From JBBRNH01 sp038247465 (lineage in GTDB: Bacteria; Bacteroidota; Bacteroidia; Cytophagales; Spirosomataceae), in contig JBBRUV010000316.1 of assembly GCA_038247465.1 (NCBI GenBank), positions 1-5,708 on the forward strand: 5,708 nucleotides of DNA. The letters run 5' to 3'. This document shows, one piece after another, positions 1 to 5,240 of this stretch. A program made the position numbers and the translations under genes. Each line of letters begins with the position of its first letter. The stretch's first letter is position 1. Under the pieces are notes generated by a model. The model had not been told where the DNA came from. It worked only from the letters and a program-made list of their open reading frames with translations, and made no database searches.

Positions 1-87
1 GAACACGCTGGTTTTGCCATTACGCTCATCGAAGGCAGCTATGACAACATCAAAATCACCACGCCGGAGGATTTGCGGGGGATCTAA
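1..87 (+). CDS. ispD: C-terminal end of 2-C-methyl-D-erythritol 4-phosphate cytidylyltransferase (partial, 5' end outside window)
   Basis: Only the last 28 codons are present, open from base 1 in frame 1 to the TAA at 85-87. The peptide ends with an EGSYDNIKITTPEDL segment, the usual C-terminal signature of IspD, where the N-I-K-I-T-x-P-E-D stretch closes the nucleotidyltransferase fold. IspD transfers CMP from CTP to methylerythritol phosphate in the non-mevalonate (MEP) isoprenoid pathway in the cytoplasm. The protein stops four residues after the motif, a little shorter than many homologues, which continue into a final helix. The stop codon overlaps an ATG at 87-89 (TAATG), but the next gene probably starts later, at 147. 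The call rests on one short motif, and related sugar-nucleotide transferases are a less likely alternative. Confidence 0.72.
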   Translation, partial: EHAGFAITLIEGSYDNIKITTPEDLRGI

Positions 88-92
88 TGCTG

Positions 93-125
93 TTGACTTT
101 GTGGCAGTTGGTTTTTGTACTTTTG
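93..125 (+). promoter_or_regulatory. Candidate Bacteroidota-type promoter (TTG / TAnnTTTG)
   Basis: The eight bases at 118-125 (TACTTTTG) match the Bacteroidota -7 consensus TAnnTTTG exactly. A TTG at 93-95 lies 22 bases upstream, within the 17-23 base spacing described for Flavobacterium. Transcription would start a few bases after 125 and give a short leader before the ATG at 147. This supports that start over the ATG at 87. The match is short and could be chance. Confidence 0.35.
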
Positions 126-146
126 TTCAGTAAAACAATTCCCAAT

Positions 147-785
147 ATGGCAACGCGCAAACGGATTCCTTTCGATCTATCGGTAATTGCCGAAGTCTTT
201 GACCTGACGCGCCCGAATCACTGCGAACACCTCGATAACTGGCTTCCGGCCCGGTATTCGCTCACTACCACCGAAACTGACTTGCTGGATAAGGTTTATG
301 CCGAGATGTTGGTGTCGAGCGATTATCTGAACAAAGAAAAACTGAAAATCAGGCTAATAGGGCCGCTTTTTCAGGTTGCCAATGTAGATGACGATACCCG
401 TGTCCGGGTTTTTTACGAGCGCCCACTGTCTGCCGAAGTGAACGGATATAGTCTGTCTGTCATCTGCGATTGTATGGTAGCGGCTTCGACTACATTCCGT
501 ACGCCAACTCATCCCTATTTCTTCTTGCAAGAATTTAAAAAAGCAAAAGGGGAGAAGAGAGACCCGGAAGCTCAGATGCTGGTTGCCATGTTAGCCGCTC
601 AGGAAGCTAATCAGGACAACGCCCCGGTTTATGGCGGTTTTCTGATTGGTTCGGTTTGGCGGTTGGTAACGCTCGTAGGCCGCGACTACTGCACCAGTCG
701 CCAATATTTTGCTTCCCAAAAAGATGATCTGTTGGCCTTAGTATTTGCGCTACGGCATCTGAAACGTTTGATTATAAGCCATTAA
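147..785 (+). CDS. Uncharacterised protein with PD-(D/E)XK nuclease-like signature
   Basis: This is a protein of about 212 residues with no signal peptide or membrane segment when started at ATG 147. An in-frame ATG at 87 would add a hydrophobic 20-residue leader (MLLTLWQLVFVLLF...), but a promoter-like element lies inside it and the basic MATRKRIPFDL start looks more like related proteins, so 147 is preferred. The middle holds an Asp in a strand (VICDCMVA, D108), then PYFFLQEFKK with E129-x-K131, then a Gln (DPEAQML, Q143). This D...ExK...Q layout is that of the PD-(D/E)XK nuclease superfamily. The VYGGFLIGSVWR segment (about 161-171) resembles the strand following the core in similar Bacteroidota and cyanobacterial hypothetical proteins. 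No partner gene such as a methylase or helicase is adjacent; it simply sits between ispD and nadA. Nuclease activity is inference, and the fold may be catalytically idle. Confidence 0.72.
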   Translation: MATRKRIPFDLSVIAEVFDLTRPNHCEHLDNWLPARYSLTTTETDLLDKVYAEMLVSSDYLNKEKLKIRLIGPLFQVANVDDDTRVRVFYERPLSAEVNGYSLSVICDCMVAASTTFRTPTHPYFFLQEFKKAKGEKRDPEAQMLVAMLAAQEANQDNAPVYGGFLIGSVWRLVTLVGRDYCTSRQYFASQKDDLLALVFALRHLKRLIISH

Positions 786-925
786 GCCAAGTTGCCGGGC
801 AGAGCAATAAACGCGCCCAACGTCATTGTCTCAAACATATAGAAGTCGGGATAATGAAATTACCACAACTTATCAACACTATTTCTTATCCACTTTTGTT
901 TTGTTCTCAAACGCAACCAATCTCT

Positions 926-1927
926 ATGGAAGCAATCGCCGAAGAAGCTAAACGTATTGGCTACGTTAACCGCCCCGTACCAGAAACGCTTGACCTCGTG
1001 GCTGAAATTAAGCGGCTTAAAACCGAAAAAAACGCGGTCATCCTGGCCCATTATTATGTGGATGGAGCCATTCAGGACCTGGCCGACTATATTGGTGATA
1101 GTCTCGGCTTGAGCCAGCAAGCGGCCAGCACCGAAGCCGATATGATTGTATTCTGTGGAGTCCATTTCATGGGCGAAACGGCCAAAGTGCTTTCGCCCCA
1201 CAAAAAAGTGGTTATTCCTGACCTCAACGCGGGTTGCTCGCTGGCCGATTCGGCCCCGGCCGATAAGTTTGCGGCCTTTAAAGCGCAATATCCAGATCAT
1301 ATCGTGCTGTCTTACATCAACTGTTCGGCAGAAATCAAGGCATTGTCCGACATCATCGTCACGTCGTCAAACGCGGTGAAGATTGTGGAAAGCCTGCCCG
1401 CCGATGCCAAAATTATTTTTGCGCCCGATGCTAATCTGGGGCGGTATGTTGCTAAAAAAACGGGCCGCGACCTGGTGCTTTGGGAAGGGGCCTGCATTGT
1501 GCACATTGACATCTCGTTGGAGAAGCTGAACACGCTTCGGCAGAACCATCCCGACGCAAAGTTTATTGCCCACCCCGAATGTCAGGAGCATATTCTTGTT
1601 CATGCCGATTTTATTGGCTCCACCACAGCGTTGCTCAAGTACGTGGTTGATAATCCGGCGCAGGAATTTATTGTAGGCACCGAAGCCGGGATTTTGCACA
1701 AAATGCGGCAATCGGCTCCGCACAAGAAAATTATTCCGGCCCCAGCCACCGCCAACAACACTTGTGCTTGCTCGGAGTGTCCGTACATGAAAATGAATAC
1801 GCTCGAAAAACTCTACAACTGTATGCTGTTTGAAGAGCCGGAAATTCTGGTGCCAGAAGATGTGCGAATAAAAGCCGAAGCGTCTGTATTGCGGATGCTG
1901 GAAATGAGTGATCCGGCACCCCGGTAA
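926..1927 (+). CDS. nadA: Quinolinate synthase NadA ([4Fe-4S] enzyme)
   Basis: NadA condenses iminoaspartate (made by NadB) with dihydroxyacetone phosphate to give quinolinate in de novo NAD synthesis, in the cytoplasm. Numbering from ATG 926 (333 residues), the hallmarks are the substrate-pocket motif AVILAHYY (37-44), GDSLGLS (57-63), VFCGVHFMGETAKVL with cluster Cys77, PDLNAGCSLAD (98-108), APDANLG (166-172), WEGACIVH with Cys190, HPEC, and the C-terminal CACSECPYMKMNTLEKLY with Cys285 as the expected third cluster ligand. All three [4Fe-4S] cysteines are therefore present. An in-frame ATG at 854 would add 24 residues that look unlike NadA, so 926 is preferred although 854 cannot be excluded. 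A weak -7-like box (CACTTTTG, 891-898, one mismatch to TAnnTTTG) lies just upstream of 926. nadB lies 1.2 kb downstream on the same strand, beyond the toxin-antitoxin genes. Confidence 0.97.
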   Translation: MEAIAEEAKRIGYVNRPVPETLDLVAEIKRLKTEKNAVILAHYYVDGAIQDLADYIGDSLGLSQQAASTEADMIVFCGVHFMGETAKVLSPHKKVVIPDLNAGCSLADSAPADKFAAFKAQYPDHIVLSYINCSAEIKALSDIIVTSSNAVKIVESLPADAKIIFAPDANLGRYVAKKTGRDLVLWEGACIVHIDISLEKLNTLRQNHPDAKFIAHPECQEHILVHADFIGSTTALLKYVVDNPAQEFIVGTEAGILHKMRQSAPHKKIIPAPATANNTCACSECPYMKMNTLEKLYNCMLFEEPEILVPEDVRIKAEASVLRMLEMSDPAPR

Positions 1928-1942
1928 AAATCTTCGACTATT

Positions 1943-2164
1943 ATGAATTGGCAAGATTATATATCGTCTGACCCGGCCATCATGTTTGGCAAACCCGTTG
2001 TGAAAGGAACGCGGATTCCGGTTGATTTGCTGCTCGAAAAGATGGGGAACGGCGAAACAATTGATTATTTATTGGAAGCCTATCCCCGCGTGAGCCACGA
2101 AGCATTAATGGCCTGTTTATTATTTGCGGCTGAGACGGTTAAGAACGAGTTGGTTTATACCTGA
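1943..2164 (+). CDS. DUF433 family antitoxin (VapB45-like)
   Basis: This 73-residue protein belongs to the DUF433 family. The signature GKPVVKGTRIPVDLLLEKM (from residue 16) is followed by an acidic-aliphatic helix, ETIDYLLEAYPRVSHEALMACLLFAAE. Family members have a small winged-helix-like fold and are typically encoded directly upstream of a DUF5615 PIN-like protein, acting as the antitoxin and probably as an autorepressor. That partner follows here. The length is full for the family. The gene begins 15 bases after the nadA stop, so it is probably co-transcribed with nadA, although an own promoter is usual for such pairs and none was recognised. The antitoxin role comes from family knowledge and gene order. 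Confidence 0.88.
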   Translation: MNWQDYISSDPAIMFGKPVVKGTRIPVDLLLEKMGNGETIDYLLEAYPRVSHEALMACLLFAAETVKNELVYT

Positions 2165-2531
2165 TCGTTCACTAGTACTGTTTCTGGCCGACGAAAACTT
2201 TGACTTTAATATTATTAAAGCATTGAGAGCGGCTGACTTCCTGATAAACTCAATCGCAGAGTCGGCCCCTACTATCGCCGACCCTCACGTACTGGCAATT
2301 GCTGTTGAGCAAAAAGCTGTACTATTGACTGAGGATAAAGATTTCGGAGAATTGGTTTACAGACTGAAATTGCCACATTGTGGCATCTTATTGGTTAGGC
2401 TTTTGAGAATTAATCCGTCTGACAAGCAAGCCCGCGTTATTGATGTTTTGCAAAATCACGCACATGAACTTACTAACGCATTTTCAGTCTTGAGCAACGA
2501 TAATTTACGAATAAAGTCTCGAAAAGAATAA
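2124..2531 (+). CDS. DUF5615 PIN-like toxin (VapC45-like), non-ATG start
   Basis: This is a DUF5615 (Mut7-C/PIN-like) protein of up to 135 residues. Numbered from TTG 2124, it shows FLADENFD (D23, E24) at the start of the fold, IADPHVLAIA (D53), and LLTEDKDFGELV (E70, D71, D73), the acidic set expected to bind metal in a PIN-type ribonuclease, followed by a C-terminal helix. The domain appears complete. The start is uncertain. There is no ATG or GTG in frame before the conserved core; the only ordinary bacterial start is TTG 2124, which overlaps the DUF433 gene by 41 bases and adds an unusual basic leader (MRLRRLRTSW). A CTG at 2178, just after the antitoxin stop, would fit the usual family N-terminus better. 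Its expected role is toxin partner of the preceding gene, presumably cleaving RNA; the target cannot be told from sequence. Confidence 0.85.
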   Translation: MRLRRLRTSWFIPDRSLVLFLADENFDFNIIKALRAADFLINSIAESAPTIADPHVLAIAVEQKAVLLTEDKDFGELVYRLKLPHCGILLVRLLRINPSDKQARVIDVLQNHAHELTNAFSVLSNDNLRIKSRKE

Positions 2532-2553
2532 GAATACAGCTTTAAAATTCAGT

Positions 2554-2778
2554 ATGCAAAACACGCTCATTCAACCCCGAAATCAGGAAGAATTTCAGTT
2601 GGTTACGCAACTGATGGAACGGATGAAAATTAAATCCGTAGTTGCAGAAGAAACACCGAAACAGAAAAAGAAACGCGAAATTCTGGACGGTTTGGAACGC
2701 AGCGTTGAGGAAATGAACGCTTACTTGCGGAGCAAAATTCAAATGAAATCAGCCGATGACTTCCTCAGTGAACTTTAA
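2554..2778 (+). CDS. Small antitoxin-like protein (DUF2683-like), partner of the broken RelE-type toxin
   Basis: This 74-residue protein begins MQNTLIQPRNQEEFQLVTQLMERMKI, the pattern of small Bacteroidota proteins (DUF2683-like) encoded just upstream of RelE/ParE-type toxins. In these, a short N-terminal strand and helix are followed by a charged linker and a C-terminal helix that wraps the toxin. The middle is rich in Lys and Glu (EETPKQKKKRE), and the C-terminal half (LDGLERSVEEMNAYLRSKI) is predicted helical. It starts 22 bases after the DUF5615 stop. Its end overlaps the toxin start at 2756 by 23 bases, the tight coupling typical of type II toxin-antitoxin operons. The reading frame is intact although the toxin is not. 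The antitoxin assignment is by context and general resemblance, not by a strong motif. Confidence 0.72.
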   Translation: MQNTLIQPRNQEEFQLVTQLMERMKIKSVVAEETPKQKKKREILDGLERSVEEMNAYLRSKIQMKSADDFLSEL

Positions 2779-3101
2779 GGTTACTATCGCCGAAGAAGCT
2801 CAAAAGGAAGCTAAATGTCTGCTAAAGAAGTACCCTTCTTTCAAAGCTGATTTAGCCAGCCTAATAGTATCTCTGAAGACCGATCTACAGCGAGGGGAAG
2901 CACTTGGTAAAGTGATGCTACAAAATTCGATTTGCTATTTCGTCTAAAAACAGGGGCAAGTCTGGTGGTGCAGGGGCCATAACCTTCGTTAAAATTGTGT
3001 ATGAACGGGTGGTTATCTTGTCGGTTTATGACAAAAGCGATGTAGATACTATATCTGACAATGATTTGGAAAAGCGATTGAAAAACGCTGATTTGCTTTA
3101 A
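2756..3101 (+). pseudogene. RelE/ParE-family toxin, frameshifted
   Basis: The first part, from ATG 2756, reads VNFKVTIAEEAQKEAKCLLKKYPSFKADLASLI and continues to about LGK (2911), the N-terminal half of a RelE/ParE-fold toxin. That frame then runs into a stop at 2945-2947. From 2919 the next frame gives YKIRFAISSKNRGKSGGA, then ITFVKIVYERVVILSVYDKSD, ending at TAA 3099-3101: exactly the second half of the same family. The span is 346 bases, 115 codons plus one, so one extra base near 2912-2918 explains the break, and an intact version would have about 114 residues. In relatives the segment usually reads KSGGAR; here the Arg codon position (2973-2975) is GGG, Gly. Two independent lesions suggest real decay. 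A sequencing error or, less likely, programmed +1 frameshifting could explain the shift alone. nadB starts 13 bases later. Confidence 0.85.
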
Positions 3102-3114
3102 ACTTCGGTGCGAA

Positions 3115-4695
3115 ATGCCCAACCAATATGATTACCTCGTCATCGGCTCCGGTATTGCCGGACTGACCTACGCCACCAAGCTGGCAATTCATTACCAAAC
3201 TCATAACCTGCCCGTTCGGATTGGCGTGATTACGAAGGTGCAAGCCGACGAAACCAACACCAAGTACGCCCAGGGAGGTATTGCCGCCGTCTGGACTCCC
3301 GATGACTCGTTTGAGAAACACATCGAAGACACGATGATTGCGGGCGATTTTTTGAGTAATCGCCATATCGTTGAGATTGTGGTGAATGAAGGCCCCGAAC
3401 GCATCCGCGAACTGATTGGCTATGGTACTCGCTTCGATAAAGAAACCGACGGCGATTATGACCTCGCCAAAGAAGGCGGCCACTCCGACCACCGGATTCT
3501 GCACTTCAAAGACATTACCGGAGCCGAAATCGAACGGGCGTTGCTCGAAAAAGCACAGTCGCTGCCCGGCATCGAAATTCTGACCCACTTCTACGCCGTT
3601 GAACTCATCACGCGCCACCACCTCGGCGAAACCGTTCGGCGATACGACGCTGATAATCAATGCTTTGGTGCTTATGTGCTAAACACCCGCACGGGCCAGG
3701 TCGAGAGGTTTCTGGCAAAAACCACGTTGCTCGCTACGGGCGGCATCGGCAACATTTATCAGAATACCACCAACCCCAGCATTGCCACCGGCGACGGGAT
3801 TGCGATGGCCTACCGCGCCAAAGCCCTCGCCGATGATATGGAGTTTATTCAGTTTCACCCAACGGCACTTTACGAACCGGGCAAAAAACCAAACTTCCTG
3901 ATTTCGGAGGCCGTGCGTGGTTTCGGCGGAGTGCTGCGAAACATGAAAGGCGAAACCTTCATGGAGCAGTATGACCCGCGTTTGTCGCTGGCCCCGCGCG
4001 ATATTGTGGCCCGCTCGATTGACTCCGAGATGAAAAAGTACGGCAATCCAAACGTCTATCTCGATGTGACACAGTGCAATTACGAAAAATTCGTGGAGCA
4101 TTTCCCGACCATCACCGCCTATTGCCGCGATCATTTGGGTCTTGATTTGCGACACGACTATATCCCCGTTGTACCGGCACAACACTACCTCTGCGGGGGG
4201 ATTCGGGTGAACGAGTTTGGGCAAACCAACATCAATTTTTTGTATGCCGTTGGCGAGTGTGCCTGCACGGGCCTGCACGGAGCCAACCGATTAGCGTCTA
4301 ACTCGCTGCTCGAAGCGGCAGTTTTTGGCAACCGGGCATACCTGAAAACCCTCGAAAACGTTGACCAGGCCCAAATCCCGGATAACATTCCTGATTGGGA
4401 CGATGCCGGCACGACCCACCCCGAAGAGTTGGTACTCGTAACCGAGATGCAGCGCGAATTAGAAAGTATTATGTCGAATTATGTGGGTATCGTGCGCTCG
4501 AACCGACGCTTGAAACGGGCGATGGGCAGGCTCGAACTGATTTATTTGGAACACGAAGAACTCTATAAACAATCGAAAGTATCGGTCCGAGTTTGCGAAC
4601 TGCGGAATATGATTGAAGTGAGTTATTTGGTTATAAAAATGGCAATGTCCCGGCGAGATAATCGCGGGTTGCATTACAACATTGATTTGAAGTAG
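3115..4695 (+). CDS. nadB: L-aspartate oxidase NadB
   Basis: NadB is the FAD flavoprotein that oxidises L-aspartate to iminoaspartate, using oxygen or fumarate, and feeds NadA in de novo NAD synthesis. The 526-residue length is normal. An N-terminal dinucleotide-binding motif, VIGSGIAGL (G11-x-G13-x-x-G16), is followed by TKYAQGGIAAVW (flavin contact), EGGHSDHRILHF, LATGGIGNIYQNTTNP, MEFIQFHPTALY and SEAVRGFGGVLRN. The succinate dehydrogenase-like active-site set is present: RDIVAR (R295), PAQHYLCGGI (H357) and GLHGANRLASNSLLE (R392), matching by alignment E. coli Arg290, His351 and Arg386. The C-terminal 90 or so residues form the helical domain seen in this family. The N-terminus MPNQYDYLVIG fits the start. 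The gene lies 13 bases downstream of the broken toxin, so its transcription may depend on read-through from nadA and the toxin-antitoxin region. No promoter match was recognised immediately upstream. Confidence 0.97.
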   Translation: MPNQYDYLVIGSGIAGLTYATKLAIHYQTHNLPVRIGVITKVQADETNTKYAQGGIAAVWTPDDSFEKHIEDTMIAGDFLSNRHIVEIVVNEGPERIRELIGYGTRFDKETDGDYDLAKEGGHSDHRILHFKDITGAEIERALLEKAQSLPGIEILTHFYAVELITRHHLGETVRRYDADNQCFGAYVLNTRTGQVERFLAKTTLLATGGIGNIYQNTTNPSIATGDGIAMAYRAKALADDMEFIQFHPTALYEPGKKPNFLISEAVRGFGGVLRNMKGETFMEQYDPRLSLAPRDIVARSIDSEMKKYGNPNVYLDVTQCNYEKFVEHFPTITAYCRDHLGLDLRHDYIPVVPAQHYLCGGIRVNEFGQTNINFLYAVGECACTGLHGANRLASNSLLEAAVFGNRAYLKTLENVDQAQIPDNIPDWDDAGTTHPEELVLVTEMQRELESIMSNYVGIVRSNRRLKRAMGRLELIYLEHEELYKQSKVSVRVCELRNMIEVSYLVIKMAMSRRDNRGLHYNIDLK

Positions 4696-4708
4696 CGTAT
4701 GTAGCGCG

Positions 4709-4730
4709 GTGGTCGGCAATAGCTGACCAC
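4709..4730. terminator. Stem-loop between nadB and rimB, possible terminator or processing site
   Basis: GTGGTCGGC at 4709-4717 pairs with GCTGACCAC at 4722-4730 around an AATA loop. This gives a nine-base-pair stem with a single G-U wobble in the + strand RNA. It sits 14 bases after the nadB stop and 12 bases before the rimB start. There is no T-run after it (TACCCCTCTCCC follows), so it is not a classical intrinsic terminator. It may still end the nad transcript, protect its 3' end or separate it from the rim genes. Confidence 0.5.
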
Positions 4731-4742
4731 TACCCCTCTCCC

Positions 4743-5228
4743 ATGAAATTAAAGCGTGTCAGACCTCTTCGGCAGAAAGCAATCATCGGGAAAACCGATG
4801 TCATAGATTTCCCGGAGTTGGGGCTGGCCGACATCTGCGCCAAGATTGACACTGGTGCCTACACATCGGCGCTGCATTGTAAGGATATTCAGACAGAAAC
4901 AAGCGATAACGGCACCTTACTGAGTTTTTGCGTCATTGAGCCGGGGGGGGGCTTGACACGCCGGTTTTACAGCGATAATTTTACCCGCCGAATCATTCGT
5001 AATTCGTTTGGGGTTGATGAACTTCGCTACGTTATCAAAACCAAAATCAAACTTTTTGGACGTATCATCCGCACTGAATTTACGTTAGCCGACCGCGAAC
5101 GGATGAAGAATCCGGTACTGTTAGGCCGCCAACTCCTGCGAAACCGCTTTGTAGTAGATGTTTCTCAGCAGAACTTATCCTACACGGCCAAACTTGCTAA
5201 ACAGCACCTCTCTCAATCAACTCTTTGA
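4743..5228 (+). CDS. rimB: RimB-like retropepsin-fold protein ('ATP-dependent zinc protease' family, PF05618)
   Basis: This 161-residue protein has the aspartyl-protease-like motif AKIDTGAYTSALHC (D36-T37-G38) and the closing flap-strand motif NPVLLGRQLLRNRFVVDVS (about 123-141), with TEFTLADRERM between them. These are the hallmarks of PF05618, annotated as ATP-dependent zinc protease although the fold is retropepsin-like and neither ATP nor zinc sites are visible. In Pseudomonas, RimB is encoded with RimK and counteracts or modulates RimK's glutamylation of ribosomal protein S6. Here rimK starts 12 bases downstream, which supports the same role. The N-terminal basic stretch (MKLKRVRPLRQK) precedes the first strand IIGKTDVIDFPEL. 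A nine-G tract encodes Gly68-Gly70 in a variable loop. Start at ATG 4743, the first after the hairpin; no strong ribosome binding site is seen, as is usual in Bacteroidota. Confidence 0.9.
   Translation: MKLKRVRPLRQKAIIGKTDVIDFPELGLADICAKIDTGAYTSALHCKDIQTETSDNGTLLSFCVIEPGGGLTRRFYSDNFTRRIIRNSFGVDELRYVIKTKIKLFGRIIRTEFTLADRERMKNPVLLGRQLLRNRFVVDVSQQNLSYTAKLAKQHLSQSTL
4943..4951 (+). repeat. Poly-G tract of nine inside rimB
   Basis: Nine consecutive G residues encode the end of Pro67 and then Gly68-Gly70. Losing one G would bring a TGA into frame two codons after the tract's glycines. Gaining one G would reach a TAA after eight further codons. Any one-base slip would therefore truncate RimB at roughly 70-78 of 161 residues. 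Tracts of this length are known slippage sites in other bacteria; slippage here is inference. Confidence 0.8.
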
Positions 5229-5240
5229 TTTTCAACGTTT

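Noticed and set aside
791..821. Possible stem (GTTG..GGGC with GCCCAAC) after the PD-(D/E)XK-like gene
   Set aside because: It needs a two-base bulge and a 14-base loop, and no T-run follows, so it is too weak to call a terminator.
891..898. Promoter-like box CACTTTTG upstream of nadA
   Set aside because: It has one mismatch to TAnnTTTG at a key position and no TTG at the right distance upstream, so it is noted only under nadA.
860..1300. Open frame of 146 codons on the minus strand inside nadA
   Set aside because: It lies antisense to a firmly identified gene, its translation resembles no known family, and it is explained by the codon pattern of nadA.
1928..3114. Search for a mobile element carrying the toxin-antitoxin genes
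   Set aside because: No transposase or integrase fragments, terminal inverted repeats or target duplications could be seen at the borders.
3049..4278. Two long minus-strand open frames (about 200 codons each) inside nadB
   Set aside because: They are shadows of nadB: antisense, low-complexity translations and no plausible start context.
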